Positions 18,036 through 25,933 of a DNA stretch of 64,000 bases are shown piece after piece (within the stretch, counting starts at the first letter, position 1; each line of letters opens with the position of its first letter). This DNA is from Myxococcales bacterium (GTDB lineage Bacteria; Myxococcota_A; UBA796; GCA-2862545): the NCBI GenBank assembly GCA_019634415.1, contig JAHQVJ010000164.1, forward strand, positions 35,183 through 99,182, in the 5' to 3' direction. Below the pieces are notes generated by a model. The model did not search any database, was not told where the DNA came from, and worked only from the letters and a program-made list of their open reading frames with translations. A program made the position numbers and the translations under genes.

Positions 18036-18613
18036 CGCTCCTCCTCGGTGGCCAGCACCACGTGCAGGGTGGCCGTGTCACGCAGCAAGTCCACGCCCCT
18101 CACCTCCACCGAGGCACAGCGGAGCCCCAGCCGATGGTGCAGGTCGCCGAGCAGCTCGGCGCGGGCGGCGGGATGCAGCAGCTCCAGTCGGTCGTAGGTG
18201 ACGACAACGCGCCGGCCACGGGCATTGCCTCGACGCCGATCGAAGGCCACCGCGCCCACGACGCAAGCCGCGTTGAGCGCACCCCACTCCTCCATGGCGA
18301 GGTGCTCGGGATCCAGCCCGTTGATGACCGCCAGCCCGATGGCCACGAACAGGTAGGTCAGATCACGCACCCCCAGCGCCTCCGTGCGGTAGCGCAGGAT
18401 GCCGAAGATCGCGAACAGCCCGAGGCCCAGCCCCAGATCGAGGGTGGCCTGGTGCATCGACCACACCAGCGCGAAGGTCACCACGTTGAGCATGACGCAG
18501 GTGAACGGGAAATCGCGCGAGGCATCGCCGCGGCGATAGGCGCCGAACACCAGCACGCCGACGGCCACCAGATCCACCGCCAGCCTCGTACCGAAGGCAG
18601 CCAACCCCGTCAT
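18032..18613 (-). CDS. DUF4956 membrane protein
   Basis: The 193-residue protein has about three to four hydrophobic segments in its N-terminal 110 residues (for example LDLVAVGVLVFGAY and LGLGLGLFAIFGILRYR) and a soluble C-terminal domain. The GILRYRTEALGVRDLTYLF motif is characteristic of DUF4956, a family widely coded next to VTC-domain and CotH proteins. The ATG overlaps the VTC stop by four bases, and its stop overlaps the next start, so it is translationally coupled on both sides. The family's function is uncertain; its constant partnership with VTC and CotH points to a role in polyphosphate or surface polymer synthesis, which is inference. Confidence 0.85.
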   Translation of the reverse strand: MTGLAAFGTRLAVDLVAVGVLVFGAYRRGDASRDFPFTCVMLNVVTFALVWSMHQATLDLGLGLGLFAIFGILRYRTEALGVRDLTYLFVAIGLAVINGLDPEHLAMEEWGALNAACVVGAVAFDRRRGNARGRRVVVTYDRLELLHPAARAELLGDLHHRLGLRCASVEVRGVDLLRDTATLHVVLATEEER

Positions 18614-19407
18614 GGCGTGCCACCGTTCGCGACCGCGATCACGTGCCGTAGGGCAGGCCGCAGCCGATGGCACCGCACACCAGGGTGCAGCTGGGCCACC
18701 CCTAGCGCGTACTTGCTGGCAGAGAAGGCGCGGATCCCGAGCCGGGACAAGGCGCGCAGCGTGGGCTCGGCTCCCGCCCGGGTCGCGTTCTTGACCTCGA
18801 TCACGCCCAGATGGGGGCGAGCCACGCGCCCGGTGGGCCCGCTCCAGGACAGGTCGCAGTCCAGCGTGATCCGCTCCTGCTGCACCCGTCCCACCAGCGT
18901 GATGCGGCGGAAGCGCACCTCGAGGACGGGCTGCAGGTCCGCCGTGCACCAATCCAGGTGCTGCTGGGCGAACGCGCGGTCACAGCGATCGAGGTCGCGA
19001 TGACCGAAGGAGCGCCACGCCACCTGCTTGTCGGTGTGCCCACGCGGCTGACGCATCTTGATCTCGAGCCTGGCGAGCCGCCGGTCCAGGTAGTGCCGTA
19101 CGCGCACCTTGGCCCTGCGCGGGCGTCCTCGACGATGGTCGTGGAAGCAGCGCAGATCCGGGGTGTCGGCGTAGGTGGTGCGGTAGCGCGCCAGCGCGGT
19201 CTGCCCCGACAACACCACGGCGTGGCTCGAAGACAGGGCACGCAACACCTCTGGCAGAGCCCGCACGTGCACCGGCAGCTTCCACTCCCGTCGCCGCTGA
19301 AGGCTGCGGTCTGCCAGCAACGCATCACAGGCCACGTCGAGCGTGCGGGCCGCCAGCTGCACCATCGACAGCTGCGCCAGGTTCGGGCTCGCCCCACGCA
19401 ACGTCAT
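18610..19407 (-). CDS. VTC-domain polyphosphate polymerase-like protein
   Basis: The 265-residue protein matches the VTC domain, which in yeast Vtc4 makes polyphosphate from ATP inside a beta tunnel lined with basic residues. Visible signatures are YRTTYADTPDL, an Arg-rich strand with KVRVRHYLDRR, LEIKMRQPRGHTDKQ, and a C-terminal strand with VIEVKNATRAG. Lys and Arg residues of these strands are the expected phosphate contacts. The ATG overlaps the CotH stop (ATGA) and the gene's own stop overlaps the DUF4956 start. Whether it makes polyphosphate has not been shown for bacterial members, so that assignment is from the fold. Confidence 0.85.
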   Translation of the reverse strand: MTLRGASPNLAQLSMVQLAARTLDVACDALLADRSLQRRREWKLPVHVRALPEVLRALSSSHAVVLSGQTALARYRTTYADTPDLRCFHDHRRGRPRRAKVRVRHYLDRRLARLEIKMRQPRGHTDKQVAWRSFGHRDLDRCDRAFAQQHLDWCTADLQPVLEVRFRRITLVGRVQQERITLDCDLSWSGPTGRVARPHLGVIEVKNATRAGAEPTLRALSRLGIRAFSASKYALGVAQLHPGVRCHRLRPALRHVIAVANGGTP

Positions 19408-20498
19408 GGCAGCTCCTCGTCCAAGGTCGCTCGACGCAGCGTCAGCCAGTTCTTCAGGGTCTGATCGTGTCGCTCCATCACCGCTCGCTGCCGATCCGTA
19501 CGCCAGTTCCGTGCGTGCCGAACCAGCTCGTTCGCGCGGGCCTCGAAGCCTTGCTCCTGGAGCACCCGGAACACGCGATCCACCTGCTGCTCGAATGCGA
19601 ACCGGCACTCCGCGTTCGTCAGACAGCGCCTCGCAAGCAGACCCGTCGTGCGGCCGATCGTCCTGCCCCGCGGCAAGAACGCCTCGTCCAAGCCGTGGGG
19701 GATGAAGTGGAACTGCTCCGTGTCGGGGTCCAGGTACAGGTAGACGTCGTCGCCCGGCACGCTGTAGGGAAACGCATCGGTCTGGGCGACCACCGCCGTC
19801 GTGGCCCAGAAGGCCAGGAAGGCGTCGGCGTCGAAGTGCTGCTCGGCGAGCTCGAACCCCACCGCCTCACCAGCGGCCAGATCCTCCGCGATGTGCCGTA
19901 GCAACGCCGGTACACGCGGCCCCTCCTCGTGCTCGAGGCCGTCCAGCAGCCCCGCCTCGAAGTCGCCGTCGGACATCTCGTACAGCGACCCGTCCTCGCG
20001 GGGGAACCAGCGCCGCAGCAGGTCCTGATCCACGTCCTCCAGCGCCCCGTACACCCCCTTCGACACGCCATTGACCCGGACGTCCGCGTAGCCAGCGCGC
20101 GCCGCGGGCAACCGCATCATGTGGAAGGCCTCGGTCGCCAAGCGCTCGTGCACTTGGCTGGGGTCCGTGCTGTAGTTGTTGAGGATCAGCCGATCGTAGC
20201 CGTACCAGTCTCCGTCGAACTTGATCTTGAAGCTGGGCTTGTCGTCGAAGGGCTCGAAGGATCCGTTGCCCTTCAGCCTCACCTCCGCCGCAACCCAGTC
20301 GCCGTCGATCCCCACCTCCCCCCAGACGTAGGTCCGCGGGTGCGCTCGCAGCGCCATCTCGGCGCGACGATCCAGCTCGATCTCCACCACGGGTAGGTGC
20401 TCCAGCGAGAGGAAGACCTGCTCGAACCGGTCGCTGCCGGTGCCGAACGCCTCACATCCCGCTGCCCCCAGAGCGACTACGACAGCGAGGCGGTGCAT
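19404..20498 (-). CDS. CotH-like kinase lipoprotein
   Basis: The 364-residue protein has a lipobox (ALGAAGC, C15) and then a CotH-type domain with the hallmarks VRLKGNGSF, DDKPSFKIKFD, SLYEMSDGDFE and a FIPHGLDEAF segment. CotH of Bacillus is an atypical protein kinase of spore coat proteins; many bacterial homologues are lipoproteins of unknown substrate. The start overlaps the end of the ferritin-like gene by 22 bases; its stop overlaps the VTC start. This gene belongs to a five-gene minus-strand unit. A periplasmic kinase acting on an exported partner is possible but not shown. Confidence 0.85.
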   Translation of the reverse strand: MHRLAVVVALGAAGCEAFGTGSDRFEQVFLSLEHLPVVEIELDRRAEMALRAHPRTYVWGEVGIDGDWVAAEVRLKGNGSFEPFDDKPSFKIKFDGDWYGYDRLILNNYSTDPSQVHERLATEAFHMMRLPAARAGYADVRVNGVSKGVYGALEDVDQDLLRRWFPREDGSLYEMSDGDFEAGLLDGLEHEEGPRVPALLRHIAEDLAAGEAVGFELAEQHFDADAFLAFWATTAVVAQTDAFPYSVPGDDVYLYLDPDTEQFHFIPHGLDEAFLPRGRTIGRTTGLLARRCLTNAECRFAFEQQVDRVFRVLQEQGFEARANELVRHARNWRTDRQRAVMERHDQTLKNWLTLRRATLDEELP

Positions 20499-21919
20499 CG
20501 TGCGATGACCTGCTGTGCCCGCACCGCCACCCGATGCCGACGACAGGCTGCGAGCACCCCGTAGGCGGCCAGCGCATCGGCCCTCGGATCGGAGGCGGGC
20601 GTGTCGCCCACGTCGAAGGACTCGAGGATCTGCAGGACCTCGCTGCGGAGCGTGGGATCCCGCTCCAACGCCCAGCGCACGAACCGCCACGCCAGCTCGG
20701 CGTGACGCGCCTCGTCATCGGCCACCGTCGCCAGCGCCGAACAGATGGGCGCGTGCACTGCGGCATCACGCGCCTCCATGGCGAGCAGCGCCGAGACGGT
20801 CTCGTTGATGCAGCCCTCCCGCACGACGTCCAGCGTGACGCTGCGCAGATCGCGGCCATCCAAGGCACCCTCCATGGGCAGCGGCGTGGTGTCGTAGGAC
20901 GCCCCGGACACCCGCGACGCCACGTCGAGCGCCAGCTGGGTGTGGTGCACCTCGTCGAGCTGTGCACGCGTGGCGTCCCTCACCATGGAGGCGGGTGCAC
21001 CGAGCTGCATCAGCTCCAGCGTGAAGCGCGCGAAGGCGGCCACGCTGGCGTGCTCCTCCACGGCGGAGCCGAGCCAGCTCTCGACGACCGCCCCACGCAG
21101 GTCCTCGGAGCACTGGATCGAGCGATCCACCGCACCTCGTGCCGCGACGGTGGACTGTCTCGACTCGCCCTGGACACGGAAGGGGCGACCCGCTCCCCAG
21201 TCGGTGCCTCCGCCGTTGTTGTTGGTGTTGTTGTTGTTGTTGCGTGGCCGATCCACCAGCTCGAAGGAGTAGCAGCAAGCCGCGATCGCTCCCTCTTCGA
21301 GACAGGCGTCTCCCAGAAAGAAGCCCGCCGGCCGGACCGCGATGGTCTGCGCCAGCAGTGCCCCGCCGTCGACCCTGTTGGCCGGCTCGCAGAACCCGCT
21401 GAGCATGGTGGGATCACACGCCACGACGTTGAGGCCCGGCTGCCAGTCCTCCTCGAAGCGCTCGGCCCTCACCGCATCGCCACAGACGGGCTCGAACGGA
21501 ACCACAGGCAGCGAGACCACGGCCGTGCGCCAGCTTCCGTCCGCGCTCACTGCCTGCAGGGAGACTCGCTCCCCCGCAGAGGCCCACAGCCCATGAGCTC
21601 CCTCGACCACGGCCAACGACTCGGCTCCTGCCTCCACATGGGCCATCACCACCGGATCATCGAGATCGCTGTGGATCCCCGCCACACTCGAGCGGCCTTC
21701 CTGCATAGATGCAAGGAGGTACACCTCGGAGGGTGGCAGATCCGTCAGCTCCACCTCCACCAGTCCCAGCTCCGTGGGATTCGTCAGACACGTCAGCGTG
21801 CCCACGGCCACGTCAGAAACGGCGCCGTCGGCGGTGGAGCCGATCTCGGACTCCACCGCGCACGACGCCAGACTCAGTGCGGCGAGTAGCCGCACCTCCA
21901 AACGACTCGCGTTGTTCAA
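20477..21919 (-). CDS. Lipoprotein with C-terminal ferritin-like domain
   Basis: A TTG start follows an AGGTG ribosome-binding site, and the signal has a lipobox (AALSLASC). The 480-residue product has a Cys-bearing domain of unknown family up to about residue 230, a poly-Asn/Gly linker, then a ferritin-like four-helix bundle of a type common in myxobacteria: EEHASVAAFARFTLELM, DEVHHTQLALDVASR, and ADDEARHAELAWRFV. Two E/DxxxHH or ExxRHA motifs provide probable diiron ligands. It is the first gene of the CotH-VTC-DUF4956-DUF2490 operon. Alternative in-frame starts further in (GTG codons) would shorten the signal. Confidence 0.8.
   Translation of the reverse strand: MNNASRLEVRLLAALSLASCAVESEIGSTADGAVSDVAVGTLTCLTNPTELGLVEVELTDLPPSEVYLLASMQEGRSSVAGIHSDLDDPVVMAHVEAGAESLAVVEGAHGLWASAGERVSLQAVSADGSWRTAVVSLPVVPFEPVCGDAVRAERFEEDWQPGLNVVACDPTMLSGFCEPANRVDGGALLAQTIAVRPAGFFLGDACLEEGAIAACCYSFELVDRPRNNNNNTNNNGGGTDWGAGRPFRVQGESRQSTVAARGAVDRSIQCSEDLRGAVVESWLGSAVEEHASVAAFARFTLELMQLGAPASMVRDATRAQLDEVHHTQLALDVASRVSGASYDTTPLPMEGALDGRDLRSVTLDVVREGCINETVSALLAMEARDAAVHAPICSALATVADDEARHAELAWRFVRWALERDPTLRSEVLQILESFDVGDTPASDPRADALAAYGVLAACRRHRVAVRAQQVIARCTASLS
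21215..21241 (+). repeat. GTT (AAC) trinucleotide repeat, 9 units with one variant
   Basis: Nine consecutive triplets, GTT eight times and GGT once, give the linker NNNNNTNNN followed by GGG in the ferritin-like protein read on the minus strand. Such runs are rare in DNA of this composition and may vary in length by slippage without breaking the frame. Confidence 0.9.
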
Positions 21920-22086
21920 GAATCACCTCGTACTCATCACGGGCACGGAGTCGCGTGCAACGGCTCCGCGATGCCCTGTCCAGCCATTCGTGACGGTACA
22001 CGTTCCGATCGCGAACTGTCGATCGAATTTCGGTCCATGGGTCACAGCGACAATCCACTCCCTCGATTGCCGCTGCGAGCGTACCC
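21920..22086. other. Intergenic region between ferritin-like and LysR genes
   Basis: This 167-base stretch separates two minus-strand genes and carries the promoter for the ferritin-CotH operon. I see two CGATCG elements eight bases apart and a somewhat lower GC than the surroundings. No small open frame with a convincing ribosome-binding site is visible. Confidence 0.4.
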
Positions 22087-22965
22087 TTAAGGAGGGAACT
22101 CCTTTCTGAGCTCCTCGAGCACCAACGCCACACGGTCCTGGGCGCCCAGGCTGGATCGAAGAATCGCCACGATGGGCGTGGGTGGCACCAGATCCACTGG
22201 CAGACGATGCAACCGCTCGTCCCGCTTGGCCAGCGCGTCGGGCAGCACCGCCAGCAGGTCCCCGTCGGCCACCACCGACAGGCCAGAGGAGATCCGGTCC
22301 AGCACCATGCCCACCTTGCGCTCGATCTCGGGGGGCCACCCCTCGGGCGTCACGCCACGAGCGTCTGCCACGGGCGCGGCGAAGGGGAACGACAGCACCT
22401 CGTCGAGCTGAGCCTGCTGCCCGTGTAGCGGATGGCCCGGACCACAGTAGACCCCGTTCGTGTCGTGGCCCAACAGCTCGGTGTCCAGCCCATCCCCCCG
22501 CACCACGAAGCTCGCCACCACCAGATCCAGATCGCCGCGCAGCAGATCGGCAGCCGCCGAAGCGGGCCGCGGCGTGAGCAGGTGGGGCACGATGGTGGGG
22601 TAGGCACGCCGGACCCGCGCCAGCGCCCGCTGCGCGAAGACCTGCCCCACCCCGCCCGCAGCCACCTTCACGGGGCCGCTCAGGGTACTGCCCTGCAGCG
22701 ACCCCAGGGCGTCATCCACCATGCGCATGGCGGAGCGAACCGCGGTGACGAGGGTGCGCCCGTCGTCGTTGAGCACGAGCCGCCGGCCGCGCCGGTCGAA
22801 CAGCCGAACCCCGAGCTCGTCCTCGAGCAGACGCACGGTTCGCGACAGGGCAGCTGGCGTGACGAGCAGCCCCTTGGACGCCGACGGCAGGTGCTCCGTC
22901 TCGGCCACGGCCCGAAACCCAGGAAGCCAACTCCACAGTTGACCGACACGTCGGAGGTGTTCCAT
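22087..22965 (-). CDS. LysR-family transcription regulator
   Basis: The 292-residue protein has the LysR N-terminal helix-turn-helix (SASKGLLVTPAALSRTVRLLEDELGVRLFDRRGRR, residues about 28-62 in outline) followed by a periplasmic-binding-type effector domain. GAGG precedes the ATG. The first helix region contains LPSASKGLLVTPAAL where many relatives have VA-A-L--SQ-A-S, a normal variation. It is divergent from a lipoprotein gene at 23059; the shared 93-base region has a palindrome TCAAG-TTTTC-CTTGA at 22973-22987 suitable for a LysR site. The inducer is unknown. Confidence 0.9.
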   Translation of the reverse strand: MEHLRRVGQLWSWLPGFRAVAETEHLPSASKGLLVTPAALSRTVRLLEDELGVRLFDRRGRRLVLNDDGRTLVTAVRSAMRMVDDALGSLQGSTLSGPVKVAAGGVGQVFAQRALARVRRAYPTIVPHLLTPRPASAAADLLRGDLDLVVASFVVRGDGLDTELLGHDTNGVYCGPGHPLHGQQAQLDEVLSFPFAAPVADARGVTPEGWPPEIERKVGMVLDRISSGLSVVADGDLLAVLPDALAKRDERLHRLPVDLVPPTPIVAILRSSLGAQDRVALVLEELRKEFPP

Positions 22966-22972
22966 CCAATCC

Positions 22973-22987
22973 TCAAGTTTTCCTTGA
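22973..22987. promoter_or_regulatory. Candidate LysR operator palindrome
   Basis: TCAAG and CTTGA arms flank TTTTC in an AT-richer patch, eight bases upstream of the LysR start codon and about 71 bases upstream of the divergent lipoprotein start. The geometry suits autoregulation plus control of the divergent gene. It is seen only once, so support is limited. Confidence 0.4.
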
Positions 22988-23058
22988 TAGCAGAGTCAGT
23001 TTATTTCGTTGGACGGGGGTAGCCCTCAGAAGTCACGTGATTGGCAGGAGGTGAGACG

Positions 23059-23946
23059 ATGACTGGTTCCAAGATGACCGCGGTGATGCTCCTGGGTCTG
23101 GTGGCTGCGTGCGAGGGCGACACGACTCCCGACACCCCGGACAACCCCGACGCGGCGAACACCCTGCGGTGGGACCTGCAGGGCCTGGAGACCCTGGGCG
23201 CCGGCTACGTGTACGAGGGCTGGGTGGTCGTGGACGGCGCGCCGGTGAGCACCGGCCGCTTCGGCGTGGCGGCAGACGGCACGCCCGATCTGGACAGCTT
23301 CGAGCTGTCCGAAGACCAGCTGGCTGGACTGGAGGCCTTCGTGCTCTCCATCGAGCCCGAGACGGGCGACGATCCGGCGCCGTCCGACGTGAAGCTGCTG
23401 GGCGGAGACCTGGACGACACAGGTGCGGGCGATCTGTCGGTGGCCCACGGAGCGGCCCTGGGTGACGACCTCACGTCGGCCATGGGTGGCTACATCCTGG
23501 AGACCCCCAGCTCGAACAAGATCCCCGAGGACTACAACCAGGGCCTGTGGTTCCTGGACCCGGCCGGCGGCCCCGGCCCCGCACTCACGTTGCCCACGCT
23601 CCCGAGCGGCTGGGTCTACGAGGGCTGGGTCGTGGACGCCGACGGTCCCATCAGCACGGGCCGATTCACCTCGGCCGAGGGTGCCGACAGCGACGGCGGT
23701 GGACCCGAGGCAGGCCCCGACGGCACGCCTCCCTTCCCGGGACAGGACTACATCCAACCGGCCATGGATCTGGTGGGCCTGACGGTGGTGATCTCCGTGG
23801 AGCCGCAGCCCGACGACAGCCCGGCCCCCTTCGTGCTCAAGCCGCTGGTGGACGGTGAGGTGGAGGACGTGGGTGGCGGCGTGGTCCAGGACCTGGCGAA
23901 CAACGCCGACGCCACCAACCCCACGGGCAGCGTCTGGATCGAGTAG
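23059..23946 (+). CDS. Lipoprotein with two RskA-like domains
   Basis: A strong AGGAGGTGAG ribosome-binding site precedes this ATG, which starts the signal MTGSKMTAVMLLGLVAAC; an earlier ATG in frame lies before that site and is less likely. The 295-residue product has a lipobox (LVAAC) and two copies of an anti-sigma-factor RskA-like beta unit, with YVYEGWVVVDGAPVSTGRF near residue 52 and WVYEGWVVDADGPISTGRF near 189, each followed by an ISVEP or LSIEP strand. Unlike true anti-sigma factors it has no zinc-finger domain and is exported. Function is unknown. The gene is divergent from the LysR regulator, which may control it. A stem-loop follows 22 bases after the stop. Confidence 0.8.
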   Translation: MTGSKMTAVMLLGLVAACEGDTTPDTPDNPDAANTLRWDLQGLETLGAGYVYEGWVVVDGAPVSTGRFGVAADGTPDLDSFELSEDQLAGLEAFVLSIEPETGDDPAPSDVKLLGGDLDDTGAGDLSVAHGAALGDDLTSAMGGYILETPSSNKIPEDYNQGLWFLDPAGGPGPALTLPTLPSGWVYEGWVVDADGPISTGRFTSAEGADSDGGGPEAGPDGTPPFPGQDYIQPAMDLVGLTVVISVEPQPDDSPAPFVLKPLVDGEVEDVGGGVVQDLANNADATNPTGSVWIE

Positions 23947-23967
23947 TCGGCTGAGCGAGTGGACCTG

Positions 23968-23998
23968 GGGCCCTGCGGTCGTCACGACCGCGGGGCCC
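23968..23998 (+). terminator. Strong hairpin terminator
   Basis: Left arm GGGCCCTGCGGTCGT and right arm ACGACCGCGGGGCCC pair along 15 positions with one G-U wobble around a one-base centre. No clear T tract follows, so termination may be factor assisted or bidirectional. It lies between the lipoprotein gene and the convergent protease gene. Confidence 0.75.
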
Positions 23999-24015
23999 TC
24001 GTGCGTTCGGCCTGG

Positions 24016-24942
24016 TCAGGGCAGGCTCAGGTTCTCCACCGGCTCCGTCCGGGCCACCCGGACCGTCTGGCCAGCCTCCAGCCCCACCAACGCCTCCACC
24101 GGAGGAGGCCACACCCGCGCCCGCCCCCGCCGACGAGCCCGGCCTCGCGTGCGGGCGCCCAGGGCGTCCACCCAGTGCACCTGTACCAGCCGCTCCAGAC
24201 AGGCGCGAGGCCCCTCGAGCTCGGCGAGGAAGCGCGCGCCGGACCGCACCACCGACATCGTCAGGGAGCGAGCAGGCTCGGGACACGCCGACAGCGCGTC
24301 GGTCAGCTCGGGAAAGCCTCCCAGCACCTGGTGCAGCGGAACCCCGGCGAAGGGCTGATCGCCGTAGCGGTCCCAGCCCCAGTGCACCGCCACCGCGCGC
24401 CCCTCGCGATCCACCACGGGTGATCCGGAGGAGCCCCACCAGGTGGCCGCGGTGTAGCCGATGGACGGCGGGTGATCCTCGGTGGCCACGGCGAGGGACG
24501 TGTCCACTACCTCGCCGAAGGACACGCGCAGAGGCATGCCGTCGGGGTTGCCGATCACCGCCACGGACTCGCCGCGGCGCACGGGGTCGGCGCGCAGCTC
24601 GATCCAGCTCGTGGCGGGCAGCGGCTCGGTGCGGCGGTACAGTGCTACGTCGAAGCGAGCGTTGGCGGCCACCAGCCGCATGTCCACCGACCGACCGCTC
24701 GACAGCACCACCGAGGTGGCCGCCCCCTCGAGCTCGGCCACGTGGAAGTTGGTGAGCACGTGGCCCGTACGAGACACCACGAAGCCCGTGCCTCGCTCGA
24801 AGACCACCACCGAGCGCGCCGCGTTGCGCACCACGGGCTCGGGAGAGGACAGCGCTTTGTAGAAGCGACCCGGCTGGTGCACGTCGAAGGTGCCCGCCCA
24901 GGCCAGCCCCATCGTCGCGACGGCCAACACCCCAGCCAGCAC
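24016..24942 (-). CDS. Exported trypsin-like serine protease
   Basis: The 308-residue protein (GTG start with an upstream G-rich run) opens with a hydrophobic signal (LAGVLAVATMGLAWA). It has the chymotrypsin/DegP-type triad: H67 in LTNFHVAE, D98 in ARFDVALYR and S174 in GSSGSPVV. This is the HtrA-like catalytic module without a PDZ domain; instead the last 70 residues hold an Arg-rich segment (RTRGRARRRGRARV). An alternative start at 25011 would overlap the divergent MBL gene and lengthen the N terminus without adding a better signal, so I prefer 24942. It is the end gene of its strand here and is probably involved in envelope quality control. Confidence 0.85.
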   Translation of the reverse strand: MLAGVLAVATMGLAWAGTFDVHQPGRFYKALSSPEPVVRNAARSVVVFERGTGFVVSRTGHVLTNFHVAELEGAATSVVLSSGRSVDMRLVAANARFDVALYRRTEPLPATSWIELRADPVRRGESVAVIGNPDGMPLRVSFGEVVDTSLAVATEDHPPSIGYTAATWWGSSGSPVVDREGRAVAVHWGWDRYGDQPFAGVPLHQVLGGFPELTDALSACPEPARSLTMSVVRSGARFLAELEGPRACLERLVQVHWVDALGARTRGRARRRGRARVWPPPVEALVGLEAGQTVRVARTEPVENLSLP

Positions 24943-24982
24943 GCACCCCCCACACCCGCTATGAACATCGCCGGAGGGCAGG

Positions 24983-25933
24983 TTGTCCAGCAACGTGACG
25001 ACGATCGACACCCACTACACGGGCCGGCCACTCATCGCGGCCTCGTATCTACTGCGCACCGACGATGCGGTGGCCTTCGTGGAGACGGGAACCACACCCA
25101 CCCTTCCCCACCTGCTGCAGGCGCTGACGGACGCCGGGCTCACCCCCGCAGACGTGACCCACGTGGTGATCACCCACGTGCACCTCGATCACGCGGGCGG
25201 AGCGGGAGCCCTGATGCAGGCCTGCCCCGGCGCCACGCTGTGGGCCCACCCGCGGGCAGCCCCCCACGCCATCGATCCGAGCCGCCTGATCCACAGCGCG
25301 AAGGCGGTCTACGGCGAGGCGTTCTCGCAGCTGTACGGCGAGATCCTGCCGATCCCCGAGGAGCGCGTGGTGGTGGCGAACGACGGCGACACCCTCGATC
25401 TAGGGGGCCGCACGCTCACCTTCCTGCACACCCGTGGCCACGCCAACCACCACTTCTGCGTGCAGGACTCGGGATCCGACGGCATCTTCACCGGCGACAG
25501 CTTCGGGATCGTCTACCCGTCGCTGCAGCGCAAGGGGCTGTTCGCCTTTCCCTCCACCACCCCCACGGACTTCGACGCCGAGGCCGCACACCAGTCGGTG
25601 GACCGGATCGTGGCCACGGGGTGCTCGGTGGCCTACCCCACCCACTTCGGACCGCAGCACGCGATCGTGGCCATCGCCGATCAGCTGCACCGCCAGCTCG
25701 AGCGCTACGGTGCCTTGGTGGAGCAAGGCGACGAGTCGGGCCTCGAAGAGGCCGCCCTGGATGCCTGGTGCCGCACCGCCGTCGACACGATCTTCGACGA
25801 GGAGCTGACGAGGGCGGGGCTGGGCGACGACGCCGAGGCGCGCACCCAGTGCACCTTCGACGCCGACATCAACGCGCAGGGCATCGCCTTCGCGATCCGC
25901 AAGCGCCGCTACAAGCGGAGCCAGGTGCCGTGA
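24983..25933 (+). CDS. Metallo-beta-lactamase-fold hydrolase
   Basis: A TTG start lies four bases after GGAGGG; an alternative GTG at 24995 is too far from that site. The 316-residue protein carries the MBL motif HVHLDH (65-70), further ligands in LHTRGHANHHF and the FTGDSFG segment, so two metal ions are expected. The C-terminal third is helical. It resembles the broad glyoxalase-II/lactonase branch; the substrate cannot be read from the sequence. It is divergent from the protease and its stop overlaps the next gene's start (GTGA), which couples it to the nucleotidyltransferase. Confidence 0.9.
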   Translation: MSSNVTTIDTHYTGRPLIAASYLLRTDDAVAFVETGTTPTLPHLLQALTDAGLTPADVTHVVITHVHLDHAGGAGALMQACPGATLWAHPRAAPHAIDPSRLIHSAKAVYGEAFSQLYGEILPIPEERVVVANDGDTLDLGGRTLTFLHTRGHANHHFCVQDSGSDGIFTGDSFGIVYPSLQRKGLFAFPSTTPTDFDAEAAHQSVDRIVATGCSVAYPTHFGPQHAIVAIADQLHRQLERYGALVEQGDESGLEEAALDAWCRTAVDTIFDEELTRAGLGDDAEARTQCTFDADINAQGIAFAIRKRRYKRSQVP

